Assembly (NCBI RefSeq): GCF_001307765.1 | Contig: NZ_LKBA01000009.1 | Coordinates: forward strand, 1-64,000 | Direction: 5' to 3' | Origin: Aliiroseovarius crassostreae | Lineage (GTDB): Bacteria > Pseudomonadota > Alphaproteobacteria > Rhodobacterales > Rhodobacteraceae | Length of the DNA stretch: 64,000 nt | Shown: positions 15,342 to 24,615 of the stretch, piece after piece | Layout of the letters: each line of letters begins with the position of its first letter | How positions within the stretch are numbered: position 1 is the first letter of the stretch | Position numbers and translations under genes: made by a program | Notes under the pieces: model-generated | The model's input: only the letters and a program-made list of their open reading frames with translations | Told to the model about the DNA's origin: nothing | Database searches by the model: none

Positions 15342-16775
15342 TCAAAAGCTGGTGTATGCGGTCTTGGATGTCGTGAAGAACTCACGCGCGGCGCGTCCCT
15401 GTTCGCGCGAGCCATAGCTCGAGCCTTTGCGGCCGCCGAAGGGCACGTGATAATCCACCCCGGCGGTTGGCAAGTTGACCATTACCATGCCGGCCTGGGA
15501 CCGGGTCTTGAAGTCCTCGGCAAACTTCAGCGAGGTTGTGCAGATACCCGAAGACAGGCCCAAGGGGCTGTCATTCGCGATCGCGACCGCCTCATCATAG
15601 TCAGCGGCCTTCAAAACGCTGACAACCGGGCCGAAAATCTCTTCGCGTACGTGCTGCATCTGGTTTGTGCAGTTCGCGTAAACGGTCGGTTCCATATAGA
15701 AGCCGGGCGTGTCGCGGGTAAGCACCTCGCCACCACACAAGCGTTCGGCGCCCTCGCTATCGGCGATGCTGATGTATTTGAGGTTGGTTTGCAGTTGCCG
15801 GTCGTCCACCGCGGGGCCGATCTGCGAAGCGGGGTCTAGCGCATGTCCCACCTTCAGGGCGCGTGCGGCATCCACCATGCCGGTGACAAGCGCGTCGTGA
15901 ATACCGGGGGTGGCGATGATCCGGGTGTTTGACGTGCAGCGCTGGCCTGTCGACAGGACCGAGCCGCCAATGGCGCAGTCGATGGCGGTTTGCAAATCGG
16001 CGTCATCCATCACGATCAGGGGGCTTTTGCCGCCCATTTCCTGCTGCACCTTGCCGCCGCGTTCGGCCACCCGGGCGCGAATGCCCGCACCGGTGTGTTC
16101 GGAGCCAGTGAAGGAGACCGCCGCCACATCAGGAGAGCACACGATCTCTTCTCCAACAACGCTGCCGCGCCCCATGACCAGGTTGAACACGCCAGCAGGC
16201 AGACCCGCCCGCGACAGGATTTCGGCCAGGGCCCAGCCACAGCCGGGTGTCAGGTCTGCCGGTTTGAACACCACCGTGTTGCCATAGGCCAAGGCCGGAG
16301 CGATTTTCCAGGCGGGAATCGCGATGGGATAGTTCCAGGGCGTGATCAGCCCAACGACGCCCACAGGTTCGTGACGCACCTCGACCCGGACACCGGGGCG
16401 GACCGACGCCATGGACACCCCTTCAATCCGCAAGGCTTCCTGTGCGTAAAACTTGAAGACATGCGCCGCGCGCGTCACCTCGCCGATGCCTTCGGAGAGG
16501 ATCTTGCCCTCCTCCCGCGACAGCAGTTCGCCCAGTTCCTCTTTGCGCGCCAGCAGCTCGACACCGACAGCCTCAAGCGCGTCGGCGCGTGACTGGGGTG
16601 TGGATTGCGCCCAGGCGGGGGCGGCGGCTTTTGCGGCGGCGATCGCCTGACGCGTCTGTTGCGCGCTGGCACGAGCATATTGGCCAATCACATCACTTGT
16701 GTCCGAGGGGTTGATATTCTCAGCCCAATCGGTGCCGGGGACCCAGTCCCCGGCGATAAGATTCAGTTTTCCCAT
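15342..16775 (-). CDS. NAD(P)+-dependent aldehyde dehydrogenase
   Basis: The 477-residue ALDH-superfamily enzyme has Asn148 (PWNYP), general base Glu246 (QEMGGKSP) and nucleophile Cys280 (GQRCTS). A glycine-rich SFTGSEHTG cofactor loop is near 221-229. Overall it looks closest to the semialdehyde dehydrogenase group (alpha-ketoglutaric semialdehyde / YcbD type). It is the last gene of a minus-strand operon after a class III aminotransferase (11-bp gap) and a polyamine-type ABC importer. The likely job is oxidising the aminoaldehyde or semialdehyde made by the transaminase to the acid, giving a transaminase route for putrescine, cadaverine or a similar amine. The exact substrate is inferred. 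Confidence 0.85.
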   Translation of the reverse strand: MGKLNLIAGDWVPGTDWAENINPSDTSDVIGQYARASAQQTRQAIAAAKAAAPAWAQSTPQSRADALEAVGVELLARKEELGELLSREEGKILSEGIGEVTRAAHVFKFYAQEALRIEGVSMASVRPGVRVEVRHEPVGVVGLITPWNYPIAIPAWKIAPALAYGNTVVFKPADLTPGCGWALAEILSRAGLPAGVFNLVMGRGSVVGEEIVCSPDVAAVSFTGSEHTGAGIRARVAERGGKVQQEMGGKSPLIVMDDADLQTAIDCAIGGSVLSTGQRCTSNTRIIATPGIHDALVTGMVDAARALKVGHALDPASQIGPAVDDRQLQTNLKYISIADSEGAERLCGGEVLTRDTPGFYMEPTVYANCTNQMQHVREEIFGPVVSVLKAADYDEAVAIANDSPLGLSSGICTTSLKFAEDFKTRSQAGMVMVNLPTAGVDYHVPFGGRKGSSYGSREQGRAAREFFTTSKTAYTSF

Positions 16776-16786
16776 GGTGCCGTTCC

Positions 16787-18169
16787 TTAGTTTTCTTTGA
16801 CCAGCCGGGTCACGTCGTCGAGCGATTTCTTCACGATGGCGAACAGATCATCGACCTGCTGTTCGGTGGTGATCAGTGGCGGGCAGAAGGCGACCGCATC
16901 GCCCAGGTTGCGCGAAATCGCCCCGTTGCGCAGCATGGCAGCGTTCATCAGCCCGCCCAGGGCGCCGACCGGTCCGGTTACGGATTTTGTCGCCTTGTCG
17001 TTGACCAGTTCCAGCGCCGAGATAAAGCCGACGCCGCGAACCTCGCCAATCAAAGGGTGATCCTGAAGGCTGTCGAGCTTCTTGTGGAACCGTGCCCCCA
17101 TCGTTCGCGCCTTGGCCACCAGGTCACGCTCTTCGATGATCGCGATATTTTCCAGCGCGACCGCCGCACCCAGTGGGTGGCTGCCGCCGGTAAAGCCGTG
17201 CCCCAGCACACCGATCCGCCCGCTTTCTTCGGCGATGGGCGCATAGAAGCGATCGTTCATCATGAACGCGGTAAAGGGCACATAGCTGGAGGTGATCTGT
17301 TTCGACATGATCATCACATCCGGCTTCATCCCAAATGTGTGCGATCCGAACATCTGTCCGGTGCGGCCAAAGCCACAGATCACCTCGTCGGCGACCAGCA
17401 GGATGTCGTATTTGTTCAGCACCGCCTGGATCTTTTCCCAATAGGTCTTGGGGGGAACGACGACACCCCCCGCCCCCATCACAGGCTCGGCAAAGAAGGC
17501 CGCGATGGTCTCGGGGCCTTCGGCCTCGATCATGGCTTCCAAATCGGCGGCACAGCGGCTGGCGAACTCTTCTTCACTCTCACCGTCCTGGCCGTCTTTC
17601 CAGTAGTGCGGGCAGGTCGTGTGCAGCACCCGGTCGATGGGCAGATCGAAAGAGCGATGGTTGGTCGGCAGACCTGTCAGGCTGCCGGCGGCGATGGTGA
17701 CACCGTGATAGCCGCGCAGGCGTGCGATCACCTTCTTGCGTTCGGGCTGGCCCATGGCGTTCGAGCGATACCAGAGCATTTTCAGCACCGTGTCATTCGC
17801 CTCGGAGCCTGAGTTGGTGAAGAAAACCTTGCTCATGGGCACCGGCGCAAGCGAGATCAGCTTTTCTGCCAGATCAATGGCAGGCCCGTGCGATTTGTGA
17901 CCAAAGTTGTGATAGAAGGGCAGTTTCGCCATCTGATCGGCCGCCGCCTTGGCAAGGCGCGGTTCGTTAAAGCCAACCGCAGCGCTCCAGAGGCCGGAGA
18001 GCGCCTCGATATAGCGGGTGCCCTCGCTGTCATAGACATAGATGCCTTCACCGCGCTCGATGATCATCGGGCCGGTCTCGGTATGTGCCGCGGCATTGGT
18101 GTAGCCGTGGAAGTGATAGGCGATGTCGCGGGCCTCGGGGGAATTGGGGAGGAATTGCTTATCGTTCAT
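16787..18169 (-). CDS. Class III (omega) aminotransferase, polyamine-type
   Basis: The PLP enzyme has 460 residues. The Schiff-base lysine is Lys290 (MIMSKQITSSYVP) and the cofactor Asp is in ADEVICGFGRTG (about 260). GSEANDTV (about 121-128) binds phosphate, and the substrate-entry motif YHGVT is near 154. The N-terminus (DIAYHFHGYTN) matches the aspartate aminotransferase family protein group that includes putrescine- and diamine-pyruvate transaminases of pseudomonads (SpuC-like). With the neighbouring importer and aldehyde dehydrogenase it probably removes a terminal amine from an imported polyamine, forming an aminoaldehyde and alanine. Beta-alanine or taurine as substrate cannot be excluded. 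Confidence 0.85.
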   Translation of the reverse strand: MNDKQFLPNSPEARDIAYHFHGYTNAAAHTETGPMIIERGEGIYVYDSEGTRYIEALSGLWSAAVGFNEPRLAKAAADQMAKLPFYHNFGHKSHGPAIDLAEKLISLAPVPMSKVFFTNSGSEANDTVLKMLWYRSNAMGQPERKKVIARLRGYHGVTIAAGSLTGLPTNHRSFDLPIDRVLHTTCPHYWKDGQDGESEEEFASRCAADLEAMIEAEGPETIAAFFAEPVMGAGGVVVPPKTYWEKIQAVLNKYDILLVADEVICGFGRTGQMFGSHTFGMKPDVMIMSKQITSSYVPFTAFMMNDRFYAPIAEESGRIGVLGHGFTGGSHPLGAAVALENIAIIEERDLVAKARTMGARFHKKLDSLQDHPLIGEVRGVGFISALELVNDKATKSVTGPVGALGGLMNAAMLRNGAISRNLGDAVAFCPPLITTEQQVDDLFAIVKKSLDDVTRLVKEN

Positions 18170-18192
18170 AGGGGTGCCTTGTTCGTACAGTG

Positions 18193-18948
18193 TTAGATGT
18201 GCTGACCACCGTTGATCGGGATTTCCGAGCCGGTGACATAGGAGGATTGTGTGCTGGCCAGGAAGTGAACCACCTCTGCCACTTCTTCGGGACGACCGAG
18301 GCGCTTCATCGGAACTTCCCGGTCGACGATCTCTTGTGTGCCGGGCGACAGGATCGCGGTTTCAATCTCACCGGGTGCCACCGAATTGACCCGCACGCCC
18401 GAATGGCCGAACTCATGCGCTAGCTCGCGGGTCAGGGTCGTGAGGCCCGACTTGGACACGGCATAGGCCGCACCGGCGAAGGGGTGGACCTGATGGGCAG
18501 CGATAGAGGAAACGTTGACGACCGATCCTCTGACCTGCCGCAACGGCTCCATCAGTTCCTGGCACAGCATCAGGGGGGCCACCAGGTTGACATGCTGCAC
18601 ATCCAGAAAGGTCTGGATCGGGGTGTTGAGGGCATTCATCCGCCCGCCCGCCGGCCCTTTGGGCGAGATGCCGGCGTTGTTGACCAGGGCATTCAGGCCG
18701 CGACCGCCGATTAAGCGGCGCAGATGTGCGGCGGCATCCAAAATAGACTGACCTTTTGACAGGTCCACCTCGATGTGCCGCACAATTCCATCGGCCCAGG
18801 GGCAGTAATCAGAAAACGGGGTCCGCGCCAGAGTGATGACTTCCCACCCGTTATTGTGAAAATGCCTGACGATCGCATGGCCGATCCCACGGCTTGCGCC
18901 GGTCACGGCGACGATAGGTTTGCGATGATCAGCTTTTATCTCTGCCAT
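18193..18948 (-). CDS. Short-chain dehydrogenase/reductase in the polyamine-type operon
   Basis: The classical SDR is 251 residues, with TGASRGIG (16-23), NNAG (90-93), Ser148, Tyr162 and Lys166 (YAVSK). The C-terminal VTGSEIPINGGQ block is also present. The gene lies 3 bp after the ABC ATPase gene and 23 bp before the aminotransferase, so it is co-transcribed. It might reduce or oxidise a side product of amine breakdown, or recycle a keto acid. Nothing in the sequence fixes the substrate. Confidence 0.8.
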   Translation of the reverse strand: MAEIKADHRKPIVAVTGASRGIGHAIVRHFHNNGWEVITLARTPFSDYCPWADGIVRHIEVDLSKGQSILDAAAHLRRLIGGRGLNALVNNAGISPKGPAGGRMNALNTPIQTFLDVQHVNLVAPLMLCQELMEPLRQVRGSVVNVSSIAAHQVHPFAGAAYAVSKSGLTTLTRELAHEFGHSGVRVNSVAPGEIETAILSPGTQEIVDREVPMKRLGRPEEVAEVVHFLASTQSSYVTGSEIPINGGQHI

Positions 18949-18951
18949 ATC

Positions 18952-20049
18952 CTATGCTCCTATATGCGCGGCGGCGGTTGCAAAGGCGCGGGCATCCTTG
19001 CTGTCAAACGACAGCTGGGCAGGTGTTCCTTTGGCCATGCTGACCAGCGGGTTACCAGCCCGAAGTTGCGTCACAATCTGACTGCCGTCTGTCAGTTCGA
19101 AAATCATCTTCGCGCTGGCGCCGTGATAGATGGTTTCCACCAGCTTTGCCGAAAGAGCATTGGTTGCCGCACCGGTGGCGTTGATGGTCATCCGCTCCGG
19201 GCGCACTGACAACACGGCACTTGTGCCCGATGACACGTCCCCGGCGGCAGTCGCGTGGACCACCTCGCCTGTGGGTAGATGCAATGTGACATCCGTGTCG
19301 CTGCGCTCTGCGATGCTTGCTGGCAGCATGTTGGTCTCGCCGATGAAATCGGCAACGAACTGGTTGGCGGGGCGCTCGTAAAGCGTTGCCGGTTTGTCGA
19401 TTTGCTGGATACGGCCATCTTCGAAGACAGCAATCCGGTCGGACATGGTCAGTGCCTCGTCCTGATCATGGGTCACGAAGACCATGGTGATGCCAAGGTT
19501 TTCGTGAATGTGCTTGATCTCGACCTGCATTTCTTCGCGCAACTTCTTGTCGAGCGCGCCAAGGGGTTCGTCCATCAGGACCAGTTCCGGGTCAAAGACG
19601 AGGGCGCGCGCAACGGCGACACGCTGTTGCTGACCACCCGAAAGCTGCTTTGGGTAACGCGCGCCAAATGATCCCAGCTGAACCAGATCGAGTGCTTTTC
19701 GGGCGCGGTCCTCAATCTCGGATTTGCCAAATTTACGCACACGAAGCGGATAGGCGACATTCTCGGCCACGGTCATATGCGGGAACAGGGCGTAGTTCTG
19801 AAAAACCATGCCGATGTTGCGGTTGAAAGGCGCGACACTATTGAGCGTTTTGCCGTTCAGCCGGATCGTGCCGCGGGTTGGTGGCTCGAACCCCGCCAGC
19901 AACATCAGGGCCGTGCTCTTGCCCGATCCCGAAGGGCCAAGCAGGGTCACAAATTCCCCCTTTGCGATCGAAAGGTTCAGATCCTTGATGACAAGGTTTT
20001 CACCATCATAGGTCTTCTGAATGCCGTCGAATTCTACGAAATTGTCCAT
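18952..20049 (-). CDS. potA: ABC transporter ATPase, spermidine/putrescine (PotA) type
   Basis: From the ATG at 20049 (MDNFVEF) the protein has 365 residues; the longer frame from 20085 overlaps the permease and adds an unlikely basic stretch. It has Walker A GPSGSGKST, the Q-loop NYALFPHMTV, signature LSGGQQQR and Walker B LVLMDEPLGALD. The H-loop reads VFVTHDQDEA. A C-terminal TOBE_2 domain (about 280-365) is the place for regulatory or dimer contacts in PotA/FbpC-like ATPases. It powers the importer formed with the two permeases upstream. The gene starts 4 bp after the stop of the second permease. Confidence 0.85.
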   Translation of the reverse strand: MDNFVEFDGIQKTYDGENLVIKDLNLSIAKGEFVTLLGPSGSGKSTALMLLAGFEPPTRGTIRLNGKTLNSVAPFNRNIGMVFQNYALFPHMTVAENVAYPLRVRKFGKSEIEDRARKALDLVQLGSFGARYPKQLSGGQQQRVAVARALVFDPELVLMDEPLGALDKKLREEMQVEIKHIHENLGITMVFVTHDQDEALTMSDRIAVFEDGRIQQIDKPATLYERPANQFVADFIGETNMLPASIAERSDTDVTLHLPTGEVVHATAAGDVSSGTSAVLSVRPERMTINATGAATNALSAKLVETIYHGASAKMIFELTDGSQIVTQLRAGNPLVSMAKGTPAQLSFDSKDARAFATAAAHIGA

Positions 20050-20053
20050 TTTC

Positions 20054-20866
20054 TTATCCGTTCTTCTGGCCGCGTGCCGCGGCATATTGCGCCAGTGCCA
20101 GGATCGCGATGGAAACGGCGATCATCACGGTGGCCACTGCGGCGATTGTGGGGTCAAGGTTTTCGCGGATGCCCGAGAACATCTGCCGGGGCAGGGTGTA
20201 TTGCTCGGTTCCCGCAATGAAGAGCGCGACGATGACCTCGTCAAACGAGGTGATGAATGCAAAGAGTGCGCCCGACAGGATCCCCGGTGCGATTTGCGGC
20301 ATGATCACAGAGGTAAAGGCGAACCACGGTCGCGCGCCCAGCGAATAGGCCGCCCGCCGCTGGTTCTGGTCGAAACCTTGCAGGGTGGCCGTCACGGTGA
20401 TGACCACGAAGGGTGTGCCAAGGATGCTGTGGGCCAGGATCATGCCGGCAAAGGAATTGGTCAGACCCAGTTTGGTATAAAAGAAGTAAGAGGCCACCCC
20501 GGTGATGATCACCGGCACGATCATGGGCGTCAGCAGGAACGCGGTCATCAGGCCCGGAGCTGGGCAATGGCGTCGTGTCAAGCCGATGGACGCCAGCGTG
20601 CCCAGGGCGGTTGCCACGACCGTCGATGCCGCAGCAATGACCAGACTGTTCTTCAGCACTTCGCCCCAGATCGGGTTTTCCCACAGCACCCGGTACCAGC
20701 GCAGGCTCCAGCGTTCGACCGGATAGCTCAGGATGCTGTCATGGGTGAAGGATAGCGGGATGATGGTGATGATGGGCAGCACCAGAAACCCCAGAATAAG
20801 GACCGAGGTAACGTAGGTGGCCAGCACGGTCAATTTCTCGGCACGGGTCAGGGAAGGATCAAACAT
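20054..20866 (-). CDS. potC: ABC permease, PotC type
   Basis: The 270-residue inner-membrane protein has about six helices. The EAA loop (AAYSLGARPWFAFTSVIMPQIAPGILSG, about 180-207) contacts the ATPase. The sequence order Leu-Pro-x-x-x-x-x-Pro-Leu-Ser near the N-terminus and the FNDE-like ending of helix 5 (ITSFDEVIVALF) are typical of PotC/YdcV. It pairs with the longer PotB-type permease whose stop codon lies 3 bp upstream. Confidence 0.85.
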   Translation of the reverse strand: MFDPSLTRAEKLTVLATYVTSVLILGFLVLPIITIIPLSFTHDSILSYPVERWSLRWYRVLWENPIWGEVLKNSLVIAAASTVVATALGTLASIGLTRRHCPAPGLMTAFLLTPMIVPVIITGVASYFFYTKLGLTNSFAGMILAHSILGTPFVVITVTATLQGFDQNQRRAAYSLGARPWFAFTSVIMPQIAPGILSGALFAFITSFDEVIVALFIAGTEQYTLPRQMFSGIRENLDPTIAAVATVMIAVSIAILALAQYAAARGQKNG

Positions 20867-20869
20867 GGC

Positions 20870-22135
20870 TTACACTCCCATCGACACGCGGCCATTGCCG
20901 GTGATGCGTTGATACAGGGCATAGAGCACCATCGTGACGATCAGCAGGTTCAGCGCCAGCGCCGAGGCCAGCCCCCAGTTGATCGTATTGTTGGTGTAGA
21001 ATGCGATGAAATAGCTGATCATCTGATCCTTCGGGCCACCGACGAGGGCGGGGGTGATATAATATCCGATGGACATGATGAAGACGAGGATCGCCCCTGC
21101 GCTCAGCCCCGGCAGGGTCTGGGGGAAATAGGCGGTGAGGAAGGCATAAACCGGTCGCGCCCCAAGGCTTTTGGCCGCACGCATGTAGTCGCGCGGGATG
21201 GCCTTCATCACGCTGTAAAGCGGCAGAACCAGAAACGGCAGAAGGATGTGAGTGAGTGCGATCAGGACGCCGAAGCGGTTGAAGACCAGCGTCAGCGGCG
21301 CGTCGATCAGGCCGAGGCCCTGAAGCGCAGAGTTGATCGGCCCTTCCTTTTGCAAAACGATGACCCAGGACGCCGTGCGCACCAGCAGTGATGTCCAGAA
21401 GGGAAAGAGCACGCCCAAGAGCATCAGGTTGCGCCATTTCGGGCTTGCCTGCACCAGCGACCAGGCCAGCGGATACCCCAGCACGCAGCAGATCAATGTC
21501 ACGGCGAGGCTGATCAGCAATGTGCGCAGAAAAACATTGACGAAAAGTGCCTGATCGGGATCCACGCGGACCAGATTGCCCTCGATATCACGTTCCAGAT
21601 CCAGCGATTTGAGCAGGTAAAAATCGGTGTTTGGCTGTGCCGAACGACGCATGGCAGCCAGATATTCGGGGTCGGTCCAGCGGTCATCGCGCTCCGCGAA
21701 CCAATCGGCGAATGTGCCCGGTTCCGGGGTTGTGCGGCGGCTGGCGCGGCTGGCGCTTTTCAGCATGGTGGAGAAACCCGGCTGATCCTGATTAAGCCTA
21801 CGCCCCACTTTGCCGGTGGTGCGGGCCTCGTCTGCTTCGCGGATATCCTGAAACAAGGCTTCGTAGAAGGCTTCGTCAAACGGAGCATCCGCGCGCAGGT
21901 GTTCTGCGGAGCGGGGGAAATTATCAGCGTAAGTCGGACTATGCACTGCGCCGGTCAACAATCCGAGAATTGGCAGGGCGAAGAACACGATTACCAATGC
22001 AAGCAGGGGCAGGACCAAAAGCGCGGCAGAACGTGTTTTGCGTCGGTTTGCGCGGGCCAATTCGCGCTTTAGGCCTGATGCCGCCGGCCTGGCCTGAAGG
22101 GATCCCGCGTCGGCGGGGGAAGAAAGAAAGGTCAT
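20870..22135 (-). CDS. potB: ABC permease, PotB type with a large periplasmic insertion
   Basis: The 421-residue permease is longer than the usual ~290 of PotB. The first helix is at about 38-62. An extra hydrophilic stretch (about 65-190, rich in Arg, Asp and Glu) lies between helix 1 and the main bundle and would face the periplasm. The conserved EAA loop MRAAKSLGARPVYAFLTAYFPQTLPG is near 325-350. Extended PotB proteins of this kind occur in Rhizobiales/Rhodobacterales polyamine-like importers and may dock a specific binding protein. It follows the binding-protein gene after a stem-loop. Confidence 0.8.
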   Translation of the reverse strand: MTFLSSPADAGSLQARPAASGLKRELARANRRKTRSAALLVLPLLALVIVFFALPILGLLTGAVHSPTYADNFPRSAEHLRADAPFDEAFYEALFQDIREADEARTTGKVGRRLNQDQPGFSTMLKSASRASRRTTPEPGTFADWFAERDDRWTDPEYLAAMRRSAQPNTDFYLLKSLDLERDIEGNLVRVDPDQALFVNVFLRTLLISLAVTLICCVLGYPLAWSLVQASPKWRNLMLLGVLFPFWTSLLVRTASWVIVLQKEGPINSALQGLGLIDAPLTLVFNRFGVLIALTHILLPFLVLPLYSVMKAIPRDYMRAAKSLGARPVYAFLTAYFPQTLPGLSAGAILVFIMSIGYYITPALVGGPKDQMISYFIAFYTNNTINWGLASALALNLLIVTMVLYALYQRITGNGRVSMGV

Positions 22136-22164
22136 GATTGGGCCTTTGGTTCGACGGGTTTCGT

Positions 22165-22195
22165 GGGCCGGCCTAGGGGAGAGATCAGCCGGCCC
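22165..22195 (-). other. Stem-loop between binding protein and permease genes
   Basis: GGGCCGGC (22165-22172) and GCCGGCCC (22188-22195) form an 8-bp stem with a 15-base loop, in the 79-bp gap after the binding-protein stop. It likely limits read-through so that binding protein is made in excess over the membrane parts. Confidence 0.55.
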
Positions 22196-22214
22196 TTGAG
22201 AGCGGTTTACGGGA

Positions 22215-23258
22215 TTACTGGGAGGCCCAGTTGTTGAACCGCTCGTTCAGCTCTTCGATGTGGTCGATCCAGAAGTCGGTGCTCTGATGCAGCGCATTTC
22301 CCAGATTTTCCGGTGCCGTCGGAAGCTGCGACTTGACCTCGGGTGCCACAGAAGCCCCGGCCGCCGGGTGGATCGTGCCATAGGGGATGGTGTTGGACAG
22401 AACCGCCTGCCGCTCGGGCTGGTTGGTCAGGTTCACAAAATCATAGGCGGCATCCATGTTCTCGGTCCCGCTGACAATCGCCCAGCCATCAAGGTTATAG
22501 ATCTGGCCATCCCACACGGTGGCAAAATCCTGACCTTCCGATACGGCAGTGGAAATGCGGCCATTATAGGCGCTGGTCATGACCACATCGCCCGCAGCCA
22601 GCCATTGCGGCGGCTGGGCACCGGATTCCCACCACTGGATATGGTCCTTGATCTCATCAAGCTTGGCGAAGGCGCGCTCGACACCTTCAGGCGTGGAGAG
22701 CACGTCATAGAGGTCGTCTACGGCAACGCCATCAGCCATGAGTGCGGTTTCCAGCGTGAACTTGGCGGATTTGCGCAACGCACGCTTGCCGGGCCAGCGT
22801 TCGACGTTCCAGAAATCTGCCCAGCTTTGCGGGCCGTCATCGCCCAGTTTGGACGTGTCATAGGCCAGGATCACCGAATAGACGATGGTGCCCACGCCGC
22901 AATCGCCCATAGGCGCGCTGTCGATGAACTGTTCCTTGCCGCCGAGGCGATCCCAGTCGATGCGCTCGATCAGACCCTCGTCACAGGCGTTCTCCAGTTC
23001 GGGCCCTTCCATCTGCACCACATCCCAGGTGATGTCGCCGGTTTCGACCATGGCCTTGATCTTGGCCAGCTCGCCATTATAGGCCTCATCACGCAGCGGG
23101 CCGTGTTCGGCGATATAAGGCTCGAAGTAAGCTTTGCGCTGTGCCTCCTGATAGGCGCCGCCGAAGCTGATGACCGTCAGGTCACGTGCCTGTGCGGCGC
23201 TGGCCGCCATCACTGTTGTCAGGGCAATGCCGCCCATCAGTTTGGTTCCAAGTTTCAT
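22215..23258 (-). CDS. potD: Periplasmic substrate-binding protein, polyamine (PotD/PotF) type
   Basis: The product is 347 residues with a signal peptide ending in AQA (about 24). The mature part opens DLTVISFGGAYQEAQ and contains YNGELAKIKAMVETG and WDVVQMEG, blocks typical of the PotD-like extracellular binding protein family (SBP_bac_8). NLDGWAIVSGTENMDAAYDFVN is also family-typical. It would capture a polyamine or related amine in the periplasm. The ribosome site GGGAGGAAA precedes the ATG. It follows the flavoprotein gene by 24 bp, so one transcript may cover 24497 down to 15342. Confidence 0.85.
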   Translation of the reverse strand: MKLGTKLMGGIALTTVMAASAAQARDLTVISFGGAYQEAQRKAYFEPYIAEHGPLRDEAYNGELAKIKAMVETGDITWDVVQMEGPELENACDEGLIERIDWDRLGGKEQFIDSAPMGDCGVGTIVYSVILAYDTSKLGDDGPQSWADFWNVERWPGKRALRKSAKFTLETALMADGVAVDDLYDVLSTPEGVERAFAKLDEIKDHIQWWESGAQPPQWLAAGDVVMTSAYNGRISTAVSEGQDFATVWDGQIYNLDGWAIVSGTENMDAAYDFVNLTNQPERQAVLSNTIPYGTIHPAAGASVAPEVKSQLPTAPENLGNALHQSTDFWIDHIEELNERFNNWASQ

Positions 23259-23282
23259 ATTTTCCTCCCTTGGATGGTGAAT

Positions 23283-24497
23283 TTATTCTTTGAGTTTTTT
23301 CAGGGCGCGCGCGCCGATCTCCTCTCCGATCGGAAAGGCAGAGGTCGCTGCGGGCGACGGGGCGTTGCAGACATGGATCGAGTGGCGCGTTTCGCGCAGC
23401 AGGAAATCGTCGATCATCTTGCCATCGGCACCGACCGCCTGGGCGCGGATCCCGGGTTCATAGGGTTCAAGGTCTTCGAGCTTCAGATCCGGGCAGTATT
23501 TCTGGCATCGTTTCAGGTAGACGGATTTCAGCAGCGATCCGCTAAGCTCATGAAGGCCAGGCCGCAGGCTGCGCGCCATCAGTTTCCAAAACCCGGGAAA
23601 CGCCAGCGACCGACCCAGATCCGCCCAATCGGGCCGGTTGCCCGCATAGGTTTCCCGACCCAGCGAAAACATCGCATTGGGGCCAACTGTGGAATAGCCG
23701 CCGATCATTTTCGTCAGATGAACGCCAAGAAACGGAAGGGACGGGTCCGGCACAGGATAGATCAGGTGGTTGACCTGTACCTTTGAGCGGTCTGCGACCC
23801 GATAGTATTCGCCGCGAAAAGGGATGATGCGAAAGTCATCCGCAACCCCGGACAGGGCCGCGATACGGTCCGCCTGCAACCCGGCGCAGGCCACCACCAG
23901 ACGTGTTGACAGGGCGCCGCCAGATGTGGTCACCACGGTTTCATCCGTGCGCTCCTCAAGCCCTGTGACGGCCTGACCGAACAGGAAATCCACACCTGAG
24001 CTTTCTAACGTCCTGTGCAGCACCCGGCAAATCTCGCCATAATCAACGATACCGCTGGCTGGGGAAAACAGCGCGCGCACGCCGCGCACCATGGGTTCGC
24101 GCTCGGCAAGCTCTTCGCGGCTCACCGGCTGGACAACCTGCCCGTTCTGGGTGGCGCGGCGTTCCAATTCGTCCAATGCGGGTATTTCTGACGCGTCGGT
24201 CGCAACAATCAGTTTGCCGCAATTCTCATACGCGATCTTATGGGTGTCGCAGAAGTCTTTTGTAGCCTTGGCACCGGCGGTGCATAGCCTGGCCTTGAGG
24301 CTGCCGGGCGCATAATAGATTCCGGCATGAATGACGCCGGAATTATGTCCGGTTTGATGCAGGCCGGGTCCAGGTTCCTTGTCGATGACGACAATTTTCC
24401 GATCCGGTGCGGATTGGTGCAAAAAATGAGCAGTCGCAAGTCCGACGATCCCCGCACCAATAATTGTCACATCGTATGTGTTGCCCGAACTTTGCAT
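23283..24497 (-). CDS. lhgO: L-2-hydroxyglutarate oxidase-like FAD enzyme
   Basis: The 404-residue flavoprotein of the DAO fold has the FAD dinucleotide motif GAGIVGLATA (14-23). LhgO-typical blocks are GHNSGVIHAGIYY (about 49-61), FRGEYYRV, HLIYPVPDPSLPFLGVHLT and the C-terminal GIRAQAV and APSPAATSAFPIG. LhgO oxidises L-2-hydroxyglutarate to 2-oxoglutarate and passes electrons to the quinone pool. Its known catabolic partner is CsiD, which makes L-2-hydroxyglutarate from glutarate in cadaverine/lysine breakdown. No csiD is visible here. As first gene of the amine operon it suggests a five-carbon diamine route or repair of a transaminase side product. Confidence 0.8.
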   Translation of the reverse strand: MQSSGNTYDVTIIGAGIVGLATAHFLHQSAPDRKIVVIDKEPGPGLHQTGHNSGVIHAGIYYAPGSLKARLCTAGAKATKDFCDTHKIAYENCGKLIVATDASEIPALDELERRATQNGQVVQPVSREELAEREPMVRGVRALFSPASGIVDYGEICRVLHRTLESSGVDFLFGQAVTGLEERTDETVVTTSGGALSTRLVVACAGLQADRIAALSGVADDFRIIPFRGEYYRVADRSKVQVNHLIYPVPDPSLPFLGVHLTKMIGGYSTVGPNAMFSLGRETYAGNRPDWADLGRSLAFPGFWKLMARSLRPGLHELSGSLLKSVYLKRCQKYCPDLKLEDLEPYEPGIRAQAVGADGKMIDDFLLRETRHSIHVCNAPSPAATSAFPIGEEIGARALKKLKE

Positions 24498-24615
24498 TGC
24501 CCCCCCTTTGGTTTCTGAATGGAGGGTCTATACCGTGAAAGTTAGGCTATAAATTTCAAATTTGATGACTTAAGTTAAACAAAACGAAACAAACGATCAG
24601 AGTAAAGGTCATTCC
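24498..24615. promoter_or_regulatory. Divergent promoter region of lhgO operon and lysR
   Basis: The 118-bp intergenic region is AT-rich and holds CAAATTTG (24558-24565 region) and other short T-n-A dyads that fit a LysR-type binding site. It would serve both the amine operon (minus) and the LysR gene (plus). No exact operator can be fixed. Confidence 0.4.

Noticed and set aside
22260-23786. 508-residue open frame on the plus strand
   Set aside because: It runs antisense across the binding-protein and flavoprotein genes and shows no family.
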